Source: Lentzea terrae
Lineage (GTDB): Bacteria; Actinomycetota; Actinomycetes; Mycobacteriales; Pseudonocardiaceae
Direction of reading: 5' to 3'
Length of the DNA: 64,000 bases
NCBI RefSeq assembly: GCF_003265345.1
Contig: NZ_QFWW01000002.1
Coordinates: 1 to 64,000 of the forward strand
Made by a program: the position numbers and the translations under genes
The notes under the pieces: model-generated
Told to the model about the DNA's origin: nothing
The model's input: only the letters and a program-made list of their open reading frames with translations
Database searches by the model: none
Shown here: one piece after another, positions 50,503 through 59,486 of the stretch
How the letters are laid out: every line of letters begins with the position of its first letter
Position numbering within the stretch: position 1 is the first letter of the stretch

Positions 50503-51525
50503 CTACTCCGCTGCGCCGTTCGGAGCAACTTTGCTCCAAACCCTGCTCGCCGCACCCATGACGGACTCGCCGATGTCGTTGATCGTCTTGATCAGCGGGT
50601 CGGCGGAGTTGTTCATGGACTCCTTGTACGAGCGGGCGGCGGACTTCACGTCGTCCGTGAGGTTGTTCGTCGGCCGGTCGTCGTCGCGGCGCGGGTACGT
50701 GCCGGTGAGGATCTCGCGGTACTCCTCGGTCGCCGACCAGCGCTGCAGCTCGGCGGCCCGCACCACGACCAGCGGGTGCGACCGGCGCTCGGTGTGCAGG
50801 AGCTTGAGGAGGCTGTCGCGGATGTCCTCGACCTCCTCGTACTCCTTCGCCTGGGCGAGGAACGACGCGATGTCGACCTGGCCGCCGAGATCGCCCGCCA
50901 TCGCGAGGTGCGCGCGCAACACGGCCTGCGGATCCTGGCAGGCGAGCAGGCCGGCCCGGTCACAGGACAGCTCGGTCTTGCGCTGCCACTCACGCAGCGC
51001 CGCGATGACCGCCCGCATGGCGATGGCGCCCGCGGGCACCCACGCGAACGACGTGGTCAGGTCGATGAGCCGGCGCAGCAGCGTGTTGTAGAGCGCGTGG
51101 CCCGACATCGCGTGGCCCATCTCGTGGCCGATGAGGAACCGCAGCGACTCGTGGTCGAGCAGGTCGACCACACCAGTGCTGAACACGATGAACGGCTTGT
51201 CGATGCCGTAGGTGTAAGCGTAGGCCTGCGAGCTGCGCTCGACGAAGAGCTCGGGCACCTCGTCGAGGTCGAACGTCGCCGCCACCTCGTTGCGGATGCG
51301 GTCGAGCTGCGGGTACTGCTTCGGGCCCACCCGCACGGAGGACGCCACCTGAAGCAGGCGCTCACCCCGCTCGGAGAAGGCTCCGGCGACCGCCTTGAGG
51401 ATCGGTGCCACGGCGGGCACCGCCCTCAGCACCGCGAGGGCGCCTCGGTCGGCAGGATGCTCATAGGCGCGCGGGCTGATGCCCGGGAAGCGCACCCTCG
51501 ATGACTGCTCAATATCCCCCGTCAC
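50503..51525 (-). CDS. M48 family zinc metallopeptidase
   Basis: A 340-residue M48 peptidase. HEMGH (in LIGHEMGHAMSGH) holds the zinc histidines and catalytic Glu; ELSCDRAGLL supplies the third ligand region. Apart from one weak hydrophobic stretch (FAWVPAGAIAMRAVIAAL) it looks soluble and cytoplasmic or membrane-peripheral. GTG 51525 starts VTGDIEQSSRVRF. A divergent hydrolase gene starts 71 bases away. Confidence 0.92.
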   Translation of the reverse strand: MTGDIEQSSRVRFPGISPRAYEHPADRGALAVLRAVPAVAPILKAVAGAFSERGERLLQVASSVRVGPKQYPQLDRIRNEVAATFDLDEVPELFVERSSQAYAYTYGIDKPFIVFSTGVVDLLDHESLRFLIGHEMGHAMSGHALYNTLLRRLIDLTTSFAWVPAGAIAMRAVIAALREWQRKTELSCDRAGLLACQDPQAVLRAHLAMAGDLGGQVDIASFLAQAKEYEEVEDIRDSLLKLLHTERRSHPLVVVRAAELQRWSATEEYREILTGTYPRRDDDRPTNNLTDDVKSAARSYKESMNNSADPLIKTINDIGESVMGAASRVWSKVAPNGAAE

Positions 51526-51595
51526 ACCACCCAGGTTAGACACGATCCGGACAAGGGTGCACGGAATCGGCGCCGGACCGTTGCAAACTGGCGCG

Positions 51596-52489
51596 GTGAG
51601 CGACGACGACACCACCGTTCTGCCGCTGCGCGGCGGAGCGTCCGCGACCCTGGTCCGCCGCCGTGCCGCGGCCAACGACCGCGGCGCGATCCTCTACGTC
51701 CACGGGTTCGCGGACTACTTCTTCCAGGAGCACGTGGCCGAGCACTACACGGCCCAAGGCTACGACTTCTACGCCGTTGACCTGCGCGGATACGGCCGGT
51801 CGTTGCGTGACGGCGAGGTGCCGAACTACACGACCGACATGGCGGTGTATTACGAGGAGATCGACGCCGCGATCGCCGTCATTCGTGAAGAGCATTCACG
51901 CGTCGTCCTCATGGGCCACTCGACCGGCGGGCTGACCACGTCGTTGTGGGCGCACGAGCGGCGGGACACCGAGTTGATCAGCGCGCTGGTGCTGAACAGC
52001 CCGTGGCTCGACGTCGTCGAACCGCCGTTCGTGCGCCAGCTGGTGAAGGTGATCGGCCAGATCGCGCCGAAGGTGAAGATCCGCGCGAACCTCGGTGACG
52101 CGTACGGCGCGGCGATCCACAGCTCGCGCAACGGCGAGTGGGACTTCGACCTGAAGTGGAAGCCGCTCGCGGGCTTCCCGGTGCTCGCCGGGTGGATCCG
52201 GGCGATCCTCATCGCGCAGGAGAAGGTCCACAAAGGTCTCGACGTGCGGGTGCCCGTGCTGGTCATGCACTCCAACCGCAGCATGCTGAACGCCAAGGCG
52301 TGGAGCGAGGACGTGTCGAAGGCGGACGCGGTGCTCGACGTCGAGGGCATGCGGAAGTGGGGTCCGAAGATCGGATCATCGGTCAAGGTCGTGGAGATCG
52401 AGGCCGGCATGCACGACCTGTTCCTGTCGCCTGAGCCAGTCCGTGCGGCGGCGCTCGCGGAGGTCGACGAGTTCTTGAAAACAGCTTGA
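51596..52489 (+). CDS. Alpha/beta hydrolase of the serine aminopeptidase S33 type
   Basis: A 297-residue alpha/beta hydrolase. ILYVHGFADYFFQEH is the oxyanion-side segment, VLMGHSTGGLTTSLW holds the nucleophile Ser, and EIEAGMHDLFLS the catalytic His. It resembles monoacylglycerol-lipase-like/lysophospholipase proteins. GTG 51596 has CAAACT (51584-51589) about six bases upstream and no ribosome site, so leaderless transcription is plausible. It is divergent from the M48 gene. Confidence 0.9.
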   Translation: MSDDDTTVLPLRGGASATLVRRRAAANDRGAILYVHGFADYFFQEHVAEHYTAQGYDFYAVDLRGYGRSLRDGEVPNYTTDMAVYYEEIDAAIAVIREEHSRVVLMGHSTGGLTTSLWAHERRDTELISALVLNSPWLDVVEPPFVRQLVKVIGQIAPKVKIRANLGDAYGAAIHSSRNGEWDFDLKWKPLAGFPVLAGWIRAILIAQEKVHKGLDVRVPVLVMHSNRSMLNAKAWSEDVSKADAVLDVEGMRKWGPKIGSSVKVVEIEAGMHDLFLSPEPVRAAALAEVDEFLKTA

Positions 52490-52523
52490 CCTCGTCATAG
52501 GTCGAAGTTCGAGACTGGGCGTC

Positions 52524-54398
52524 ATGAACATCGACTTCAACGCCTGGTACGCGCTCGAAAGCGCGATGCAGGACGAGAAAAGCCGGCGCGTCAGCCGGGC
52601 GACGTTGAAGCGTGTCGCCCGGTTCGCCCGCCCGCAGCGCAAGGCCGTGTACGCGCTGCTGGCCACCAGTTCGGTCGCCGCCGTGCTGGCCGTCGCCTCG
52701 CCGGTGCTGGCCGGGCGGGTGGTCGACACCATCATTGGCGGGCGCGACCTGGGGCTGGTCGTGTGGCTGGCGCTCGCGATCGCGGGCGTGGCGGTGCTGG
52801 AGGCCGGCTTCTCGCTCGCCGAGCGCTGGCAGTCGTCGCGGGTGGGCGAGGACCTGATCCTGCGGTTGCGGCAGGCCGTCTTCGACCACGTGCAACGAAT
52901 GCCGATCGCGTTCTTCACCCGCACGCGCACCGGCGCGCTGGTGTCGCGCCTCAACAACGACGTGATCGCGGCGCAGCGGGCGTTCTCCGAGACGATCTCC
53001 GGCGTGGTCACGAACGTGATCGCGCTGGTGCTGACCCTGGCCGTGATGCTGACGCTGTCGTGGCAGGTCACGGTGCTCGCGATGGCCCTGCTGCCGATCT
53101 TCCTGATCCCGGCGCGGCGGATGGGCAAGCGGTTGGCGTCCATGCACCGCGAGGCGGCGAACCTCGACTCGGCCATGACGACCCAGATGACCGAGCGGTT
53201 CTCCGCGCCGGGCGCGACGCTGATCAAGCTGTTCGGCCGGCCCGCACTGGAGAGCGCGGAGTTCGGTGCGCGGGCGCGGCGGGTGCGCGACATCGGTGTG
53301 CGGACCGCGGTGGCGCAGTGGCTGTTTCTGGTGGCCCTGACGCTGGTGTCGTCGTTGGCGTTGGCGCTGGTTTACGGGCTGGGCGGGTACTTCGCCTTCG
53401 CCGGGCAGATGGCGCCGGGCACGATCGTGACGCTCGCGCTGCTGCTGACCCGGCTGTACGCGCCGTTGACCGCGTTGGCCGGCGCACGGGTGGACGTGAT
53501 GACCGCGCTGGTGTCGTTCGAGCGGGTCTTCGAGGTGCTGGACCTGCCGCCGCTGATCAAGGAAAAGGACTCTCCGGTCGCTGTCCCCGACGGGCCGGTC
53601 GCGGTGGAGTTCTCGGACGTGAAGTTCGCCTACCCGTCTGCGGACAAGGTGTCGCTGGCCTCGCTGGAGGAGGTCGCGTCGCTCGACACCCGTGGCGGCG
53701 AGGTGATCCTCGGCGGAGTGTCCTTCGAGGCGGCACCGGGTTCGATGATCGCGTTGGTCGGCGCGTCCGGTGCGGGCAAGTCGACGATCGCGTCTTTGGT
53801 GCCCCGGTTGTACGACGCGGACTCCGGGTCGGTGCGACTGTCCGGTGTGGACGTTCGCGAGCTGTCGTTCGACTCGATCCGCGAGACCGTGGGCATGGTG
53901 ACGCAGGACGGCCACCTGTTCCACGAGTCGATCGGGGCGAACCTGCGGCTGGCCGCGCCTGCCGCAACGGATGAGGAGCTGTGGGACGCGCTTCGGCGGG
54001 CCCGGCTGGCGGACCTGGTGGAGTCGTTGCCGGACCAGCTGGACACCGTGGTGGGTGAACGCGGCTACCGGTTGTCCGGCGGCGAGCGGCAACGGCTGAC
54101 GATCGCACGACTGCTGCTGGCCAAGCCTCGCGTGGTGATCCTGGACGAGGCGACTGCGCACCTGGACTCGCGGTCCGAGGCGGCGGTGCAGGAAGCGCTG
54201 GTCGAGGCACTGGCCGGACGCACGTCGCTGGTGATCGCGCACCGGCTGTCGACGATCCGGGCGGCGGACCAGATCCTCGTCGTGGACCGCGGGCAGATCG
54301 TCGAACGTGGTACGCATGAGTCGTTGCTGGCCCTGGAAGGCCACTACGCCAAGTTGTACCGCACGCAGTTCAGCGAGGAACCGATCGGAGCGCCGTGA
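52524..54398 (+). CDS. ABC exporter, fused permease and ATPase
   Basis: A 624-residue half-transporter. Six membrane helices in residues about 35-330 (type IV exporter fold); ATPase with Walker A GASGAGKST (about 412), Q-loop VTQDGHLF, signature LSGGERQRLTIARLL, Walker B VVILDEATAHLD, H-loop IAHRLST. An inserted loop of about 45 residues (TRGGEVILG region) precedes Walker A. It likely dimerises to export a lipid or drug. It overlaps the Vat-type acetyltransferase gene by four bases, so the pair may act in detoxification. Confidence 0.95.
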   Translation: MNIDFNAWYALESAMQDEKSRRVSRATLKRVARFARPQRKAVYALLATSSVAAVLAVASPVLAGRVVDTIIGGRDLGLVVWLALAIAGVAVLEAGFSLAERWQSSRVGEDLILRLRQAVFDHVQRMPIAFFTRTRTGALVSRLNNDVIAAQRAFSETISGVVTNVIALVLTLAVMLTLSWQVTVLAMALLPIFLIPARRMGKRLASMHREAANLDSAMTTQMTERFSAPGATLIKLFGRPALESAEFGARARRVRDIGVRTAVAQWLFLVALTLVSSLALALVYGLGGYFAFAGQMAPGTIVTLALLLTRLYAPLTALAGARVDVMTALVSFERVFEVLDLPPLIKEKDSPVAVPDGPVAVEFSDVKFAYPSADKVSLASLEEVASLDTRGGEVILGGVSFEAAPGSMIALVGASGAGKSTIASLVPRLYDADSGSVRLSGVDVRELSFDSIRETVGMVTQDGHLFHESIGANLRLAAPAATDEELWDALRRARLADLVESLPDQLDTVVGERGYRLSGGERQRLTIARLLLAKPRVVILDEATAHLDSRSEAAVQEALVEALAGRTSLVIAHRLSTIRAADQILVVDRGQIVERGTHESLLALEGHYAKLYRTQFSEEPIGAP

Positions 54399-55060
54399 GC
54401 GTCATCCCGTCCCCGGACAACCTCTACCCGTCCCCGGACAACCTCTACCCGTTGCCGGACATCGCCCGCACGGTGCTGCTCAAGCCGTTGGTGAAGAACC
54501 CGCAGATCGAGATCGGCGAGTACACCTACTACGACGACCCAGAGCATGCTTTGCAGTTCGAGCAACGCAACGTGCTCTACAACTTCGGGCAGGAAAAGCT
54601 GGTCATCGGGCGGTACTGCGCACTGGCTTCCGGGGTCCGGTTCATCATGTCCGGTGGCAACCACCGGACGGACGGGGTGTCCACGTTTCCGTTCACGATC
54701 TTCGGTGGACTCTGGGGCGAGCGGACGCTGGACATCGCGTTGGGGGCACCGTCTCGTGGGGACACGGTGGTGGGCAACGACGTGTGGATCGGGTACCAAG
54801 CGTTGATCATGCCGGGGGTGCGGATCGGGAACGGGGCGATCATCGCGTCCGGGTCGGTCGTCGTCGCGGACGTGCCGGCCTACGGCGTGGTCGGCGGCAA
54901 CCCGGCCCGGTTGCTCAAGCAGCGGTACAGCGACGCCGAAATCGAGGTGCTGGAACGGATCGCGTGGTGGGACTGGCCGGTGGAGAAGGTCACCGAGCAC
55001 GTCCGGGTGATCATGACGGGGACGCCGGCCGAGCTGGCGGAGGTTGCGGGGGTGGCGTGA
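54395..55060 (+). CDS. Vat/CatB-type xenobiotic acetyltransferase
   Basis: A 221-residue hexapeptide-repeat acetyltransferase like streptogramin A/chloramphenicol CatB enzymes: IGEYTYYDDPEHALQFEQR, GRYCALASGVRFIMSGGNHR with the catalytic His, and VVGNDVWIGYQALIMPGVR. It would acetylate a hydroxyl of a drug-like substrate. The N-terminus PSPDNLY is directly repeated (a 21-bp tandem duplication at 54409-54450). GTG start overlaps the ABC stop (GTGA). Confidence 0.88.
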   Translation: MSVIPSPDNLYPSPDNLYPLPDIARTVLLKPLVKNPQIEIGEYTYYDDPEHALQFEQRNVLYNFGQEKLVIGRYCALASGVRFIMSGGNHRTDGVSTFPFTIFGGLWGERTLDIALGAPSRGDTVVGNDVWIGYQALIMPGVRIGNGAIIASGSVVVADVPAYGVVGGNPARLLKQRYSDAEIEVLERIAWWDWPVEKVTEHVRVIMTGTPAELAEVAGVA

Positions 55061-55500
55061 GACGACGCTGGTTCGCGGTGGGCGCGGTGGCCTTGCTGGC
55101 CGCCGCGTCGTTGCCGTTCATCCTGCGCGACAAGCTGGTCGAACCTGTCGTGCCAGACGGCGCGGTGCGGGCGCAGCTGACCGTCGACGGGTCCTTCAGG
55201 CGCAACTGGCCGGTCAACTCCGTCATCGACAAGGACGTTTCCGAGGTCGTCAGCGAGCTGAACTCGTTGTCGAGCACGAAGCGCGGTGATGGCTGCTTCG
55301 CGGCGATGCGGCCGGGGTACCGGATGCGGTTCGAGTACCCGGACGGCTCGGACCACACGGTCGTCTTCGACCTGAACTGCGGCAGCATCCGGCGCGATGA
55401 CGTCGCGCGGTACGGGGACATCACCAAGGCGCTGGACGCTTTCGCCGAGAACTTCCGCGCACAGGGCGGCACCGCACCAGAACCACCGTGGGACTGGTGA
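55057..55500 (+). CDS. Membrane-anchored hypothetical protein
   Basis: A 147-residue protein with an N-terminal membrane helix (WFAVGAVALLAAASLPFIL, residues about 4-22) and an exposed domain containing two Cys (GDGCFAAM, DLNCGSI). No recognised family. GTG 55057 overlaps the Vat-type gene stop (GTGA), so it is the last gene of the ABC-Vat operon. Confidence 0.75.
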   Translation: MRRRWFAVGAVALLAAASLPFILRDKLVEPVVPDGAVRAQLTVDGSFRRNWPVNSVIDKDVSEVVSELNSLSSTKRGDGCFAAMRPGYRMRFEYPDGSDHTVVFDLNCGSIRRDDVARYGDITKALDAFAENFRAQGGTAPEPPWDW

Positions 55501-55574
55501 CCAGTGGAGATCGGTTCGATGGCGTCCGAGTGAACTTTCGCCACGAACCGTGTTGATCGCGCGACCATGAGCAC

Positions 55575-57455
55575 ATGGAGTACGACCGCTACTGCGACCT
55601 GACGATGCGCGGCGGCACCACCAGCGGTGTCGTCTATCCGCTGGCTGTCGCATCGCTGGCGCGCCACTACGAGTTCAAGCAGATCGGTGGCGCGTCCGCG
55701 GGGGCGATCGCCGCGGGTTTCACGGCGGCTGCCGAACGCGGTCGTGCTGGTGGTGGTTTCGAGAAGCTGGTCAAGCTGATCGACTGGTTCACGTCCGGGT
55801 CCGGTGCGGACCGCTGGCGGATGGCGCAGTTGTTCCAGCCCACCGAGAAGACGCGGGCGCTGTACCGGATCGTCGTGGCGACCATGCAGAAGCGCGAGAC
55901 GACGGGGCGCAGTGCGATCTCGTGCCTGTTCTTCGCGTTGCTGGGCGCGGTGGGGATGCGCGCGAAGGCCGTGCTCGGGCTGATGGCGTTGCTGTGGCTG
56001 GGCGGGCCGGTGTTGTGGTCGGCCTGGCTCGCGCCGAAGTCGTATCCGGGGTGGCTCGCCGCGTTGGTGGTGATCCTCGCGCTGGCGTGCGTGGTGCTGG
56101 CGCTGTGGCCGTTGCGGGGCAGTTTGCCGTGGCCCGCCTGGGTGTTCGTGGCAGTGCCGCTCGTGCTCGGACTGGCGTTCTCGCGGCATTACGCGACCGC
56201 GGCGGTGGTGTTGCTGGTGTGGCTGGTCCTGACGCTCGCGGCGGTCAGCGCGTTGATCGTCACGTACGGGTACGCCATGCAGCGGTACATGAAGAACAAC
56301 GCGCGGTCCATCCACTTCGGACTCGTGCCGGGTACCGGTGACTTCACGCCCTCGTTGCTCGACCGGTTGGCGGGCGTGCCGAAGTCGACCGGGGTACCGC
56401 CGCTGGCCGACTGGATCGCCGACCAGCTGGACGACCTCGCCGGGACCGAGGACGCGGTGACGTTCGGCGATCTCGGCGACATCAACCTCGTGCTGATGAC
56501 CACCGACCTGTCCCAGGGACGGCCGTACCGGTTGCCGTTCAAGGAGAACTGGCAGTACTGCGAGGAGTGCCTCGGGTACGTGCTGCCGCGCCGGGTGGTC
56601 GAGCAGATGAACGGGCCGCTGACCGGGGCGAAATGCCCGCAGCACGAACACATGCCGCTGCGGGACCTGCCTGGCCGCGACGACCTGCCGGTGGTGCTGG
56701 CCGTACGGATGTCGCTGTCGTTCCCCGGCCTGATCGCCGCCGTGCCGCTGTGCCGCGACGGGCGTGTGCACTGGTTCTCCGACGGTGGCATCACCAGCAA
56801 CTTCCCGATCCACTTCTTCGACTCGCTGCTGCCGCGCTGGCCCACGTTCGGCCTGAGCCTGCAGCCGTACCCGAACGGCGACACGACCGAGGTGTGGCTG
56901 CCGGAGCAGGACGCGTCCACCGACGGCACGCACTACGCGCCGCTGACGTCGATGCCGAAGTTCCTGGTGTCCATCCTGGACACCTTCCTGGACTGGCGGG
57001 ACACCATGCAGTCCGCGCTGCCCGGCTATCGCGGCCGGATCGCGCACGTGCGGCAGGCCGACGACGAGGGCGGCACGAACCTGTTCATGCCGCCGGCCAC
57101 GATCAAGAAACTCGCGTTGCGCGGCCAGAAAGCCGGCGATCTGCTGCGCGAACGGTTCGAGCAGCAGCAGAACACCGACCGGTACCGGTGGATCCGGCTG
57201 CGGATGGCGGTGCGCGAGTACCAGGAGCTCGGCGTGCAGGCCGAAGACCGCGACGCGATGTACGCCGAGCTGCTCGAACGGTTCCAGATCCCCGAGGCGC
57301 TGCACGAGTGGTTCCGCACTCCCCCGGCCGACGGCGACCCGTACCGGGCGGAGATCGAGGTCGCGCTGGACCACGTCGGTCAGCTCAAGGACGACGGGCC
57401 GTTCGACGGCGTGCCACCGGTGGACCCGGATTTGCGGCTGACACCGCCCGAGTAG
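55575..57455 (+). CDS. Patatin-like phospholipase with internal membrane helices
   Basis: A 626-residue patatin. Oxyanion loop MRGGTTSGVV (residues 11-20), nucleophile elbow GGASAGAIAA (Ser41) and catalytic Asp in FSDGGITSNFP (about 401). Between them, residues about 113-235 form four or five hydrophobic segments (ALLGAVGMRAKAVLGLMALL, WLAALVVILALACVV, VFVAVPLVLGLAF, AAVVLLVWLVLTLAAVS), so it should be a membrane-embedded acyl hydrolase, unlike soluble patatins. Two Cys-x-x-Cys-like clusters (YCEECLGY, AKCPQHEHM) may bind a metal. No defence genes surround it. Confidence 0.85.
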   Translation: MEYDRYCDLTMRGGTTSGVVYPLAVASLARHYEFKQIGGASAGAIAAGFTAAAERGRAGGGFEKLVKLIDWFTSGSGADRWRMAQLFQPTEKTRALYRIVVATMQKRETTGRSAISCLFFALLGAVGMRAKAVLGLMALLWLGGPVLWSAWLAPKSYPGWLAALVVILALACVVLALWPLRGSLPWPAWVFVAVPLVLGLAFSRHYATAAVVLLVWLVLTLAAVSALIVTYGYAMQRYMKNNARSIHFGLVPGTGDFTPSLLDRLAGVPKSTGVPPLADWIADQLDDLAGTEDAVTFGDLGDINLVLMTTDLSQGRPYRLPFKENWQYCEECLGYVLPRRVVEQMNGPLTGAKCPQHEHMPLRDLPGRDDLPVVLAVRMSLSFPGLIAAVPLCRDGRVHWFSDGGITSNFPIHFFDSLLPRWPTFGLSLQPYPNGDTTEVWLPEQDASTDGTHYAPLTSMPKFLVSILDTFLDWRDTMQSALPGYRGRIAHVRQADDEGGTNLFMPPATIKKLALRGQKAGDLLRERFEQQQNTDRYRWIRLRMAVREYQELGVQAEDRDAMYAELLERFQIPEALHEWFRTPPADGDPYRAEIEVALDHVGQLKDDGPFDGVPPVDPDLRLTPPE

Positions 57456-57461
57456 GCGAGC

Positions 57462-57467
57462 TAGCCT
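57462..57467 (+). promoter_or_regulatory. Putative -10 element upstream of the ligase leader
   Basis: TAGCCT fits TANNNT and lies after the patatin stop, about 115 bases before the ligase start codon; a start site near 57474 would give a transcript with the structured leader described below. Confidence 0.4.
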
Positions 57468-57473
57468 GAGTTC

Positions 57474-57581
57474 GTGACGCGTCGATTTAGCCACCCCCGA
57501 CCTGCGTGGGTGGCGCGCGCCTGAAACCTTCCCGTCGGTCGGGGGACTCCGCAGACACCCAGACCAGAGACGGGAAACCCC
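57474..57581 (+). ncRNA. Structured leader of the PheS-like ligase gene (candidate regulatory RNA)
   Basis: GCCACCC (57490-57496) pairs with GGGTGGC (57508-57514). CCCCCGACC (57494-57502) also pairs perfectly with GGTCGGGGG (57537-57545), overlapping the first arm, or as a pseudoknot through the hairpin loop (CCGACC with GGTCGG). TTCCCGTC (57529-57536) pairs with GACGGGAA (57569-57576), and GGTC (57537-57540) with GACC (57562-57565). The last helix competes with the pseudoknot and lies next to the start codon (57582), which has no clear ribosome site. Confidence 0.55.
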
Positions 57582-58610
57582 ATGTACCGCACCGATGAAC
57601 TCGTGCACGCCCTGAACATCCGCGACCTCACCGACCCCGCGCAGGGCCCGCACGCGATGCAACTGCTGATCGCCGACCTCGAGGCGGCGCTCGACCACCC
57701 GCAGGAAGTCCGTCACCACCCGCTCGTGCCGGTGGAGCACAACTACGAGCACCTCGGCTATCCGCCGGACGCGATCACCCGCGATGCCCGCTACACCAGG
57801 TACGTCAGCGAGACGTGCATGTTGCGCAGCCACACCACGGCGATGATCCCGCCGGCGCTGCGCCGGGCGACCCCGGACGTGACGCTGATCTGCCCCGGCC
57901 TCGTGTACCGCCGCGACACGGTCGACCGGCTGCACACCGGCACACCGCACCAGCTCGACATCTGGCGGATCTCCAACGAGCCGGAGGAACTGACCGGTCT
58001 CATCGACACCGTCGTCACGACGTTGTTGCCCGGCAAGCGATACCGCACGATCGACGCGCAGCACCCGTACACCACGCACGGCAAGCAGATCGACGTTGAG
58101 CACGACGGCGAGTGGGTGGAGATCGGCGAGTGCGGACTGGCCGCCCGCCACGTCCTGAAAGACCACCCGCACGGCCTCGCGATGGGACTGGGTCTGGACC
58201 GGATCCTGATGCTGCGCAAGGGAATCCCGGACATCAGGCTGTTGCGCAACGGCGACCCGCGGATCGCGACGCAGATGCTGGATCTCGACGAATATCGCGC
58301 GATCTCCAGGCACCCGGCCGCGATCAGGGACATCTCGATCATGGCTGCCGCCCACGAGGACATCGAGACGCTGGGCGACCAGATCCGCGCGCTCACACCG
58401 GAAGACGTGATCGAGGAGATCACGATCCTCAGCGAGACACCGGCCGAGCAACTACCGCCGCACGTCCAGCAACGACTGGAAGCCAAGCCTGGTCAGAAGA
58501 ACGTGCTCATCCGCGTGACGATGAGGGCGCCGGAACGCACCCTCACCGACCGCGAGACGAACGAGATCAGGGACCGGCTGCTTCAGGGCTTGCGGGCCAC
58601 GGCGCCGTAG
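57582..58610 (+). CDS. PheS-related stand-alone ligase with FDX-ACB domain
   Basis: A 342-residue class II aminoacyl-tRNA-synthetase-like protein. Motif 2 region PGLVYRRDTVDRLHTGTPHQ and motif 3 GLAMGLGLDRILMLRKGIPD resemble the PheS catalytic core; residues about 245-342 (RDISIMAAAHEDIETLGDQI, MRAPERTLTDRETNEI) match the FDX-ACB anticodon-binding domain, normally at the end of PheT or of monomeric mitochondrial PheRS. Real PheRS is encoded by pheS/pheT, neither of which is here; this looks like the actinobacterial PheS-related ligase group called SrmL in family databases (recalled, not checked). Substrate unknown. Its 3' end overlaps the convergent methyltransferase gene by 28 bases. Confidence 0.82.
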   Translation: MYRTDELVHALNIRDLTDPAQGPHAMQLLIADLEAALDHPQEVRHHPLVPVEHNYEHLGYPPDAITRDARYTRYVSETCMLRSHTTAMIPPALRRATPDVTLICPGLVYRRDTVDRLHTGTPHQLDIWRISNEPEELTGLIDTVVTTLLPGKRYRTIDAQHPYTTHGKQIDVEHDGEWVEIGECGLAARHVLKDHPHGLAMGLGLDRILMLRKGIPDIRLLRNGDPRIATQMLDLDEYRAISRHPAAIRDISIMAAAHEDIETLGDQIRALTPEDVIEEITILSETPAEQLPPHVQQRLEAKPGQKNVLIRVTMRAPERTLTDRETNEIRDRLLQGLRATAP

Positions 58611-59380
58611 ACGCCCGTGGGGTCCTCGTAGGCGTCGGGCCGCCAGTCGTTCACCAGGACCACGCCCGGCTCCAGGATCTCCATCCCGTCGAAGAACCTG
58701 GTCACCTCGGCGTGGGAGCGCATGGTGAGCTGGTTGTCGGCGTTCCGGTAGACCTGCATGATCCGGTCCGCCATGGCCTTCTCCTCGGCCGTGATGCCGT
58801 CCTGGGTGCCGTGCGTGATCACCAGGTACGAGCCGGACGGGAAGGCCGCCAGGTACTCGGCGACCGAACCGTACGGGTCGTCGGAGTCGGGCACGAAGTG
58901 CAGTGCGGCGACGATCAGGACGGCGACCGGGCGGTCGAAGTCGAGCACCTCGCGGGCACCGGCCAGGACCGCGGCGGGGCTGCGCAGGTCGGCGAGGACC
59001 GCCGTGGCGTTGGGGTTGTCGGCCAGCAGCGCGTTGCTGTGCGACACCGCGACCGGTTCGAAGTCGACGTAGACCACGCGGGCGTTCGGGTTGTCGTGCT
59101 GGGCGATCTCGTGGACGTTGCCCACGGTGGGAATGCCGGACCCCAGGTCGAGGAACTGGTCGACGCCCTCCGCGACGAGGTGGCGGACGGCCCTGCGCAG
59201 GAACGAGCGGTTCGCCTGCGCACCCTGCGCGACGCTGGGGTAGATCTGCTCCACCTGCTTGGCGGCGGCGCGGTCGGCTTCGAAGTTGTGCGAACCGCCG
59301 AGGTAGTAGTCGTACATCCGCGCCACGCTCGGGCGTGTGACGTCGACCGTGGACGGGACCCACTTCAGCTCTTCCATCAC
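58583..59380 (-). CDS. SAM-dependent methyltransferase of the DUF574 type
   Basis: A 265-residue methyltransferase. PSVARMYDYYLGGSHNFEAD is the DUF574 N-terminus, FLDLGSGIPTVGNVHEIAQ the SAM-binding loop, VVYVDFEPVAVSH the ribose-binding acid, and LIVAALHFVPD a later family block. Such proteins are abundant in actinobacteria, function unknown. GTG 59380 has GAGG eight bases upstream; the following ATG (59377) and an upstream ATG (59422) are alternatives. Divergent from lon. Confidence 0.9.
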   Translation of the reverse strand: MMEELKWVPSTVDVTRPSVARMYDYYLGGSHNFEADRAAAKQVEQIYPSVAQGAQANRSFLRRAVRHLVAEGVDQFLDLGSGIPTVGNVHEIAQHDNPNARVVYVDFEPVAVSHSNALLADNPNATAVLADLRSPAAVLAGAREVLDFDRPVAVLIVAALHFVPDSDDPYGSVAEYLAAFPSGSYLVITHGTQDGITAEEKAMADRIMQVYRNADNQLTMRSHAEVTRFFDGMEILEPGVVLVNDWRPDAYEDPTGVYGAVARKP

Positions 59381-59486
59381 GCGCGCATCCTCGCCCGTCG
59401 CCGCACGGGTGTCCACCGGCATCACCCGTTGCGCTGCTGCTCGCTGACAGCGAACACCACGGGGGAACACCACCACGCTGAAGTTG

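Noticed and set aside
57456-57581. tRNA gene in the ligase leader
   Set aside because: No cloverleaf with anticodon and T-arm consensus could be folded; the helices fit a pseudoknot or switch instead.
55011-58451. 1146-codon minus-strand open frame
   Set aside because: It is the antisense shadow of the patatin and ligase genes; composition is His/Arg/Gln-rich and it covers two convincing plus-strand genes.
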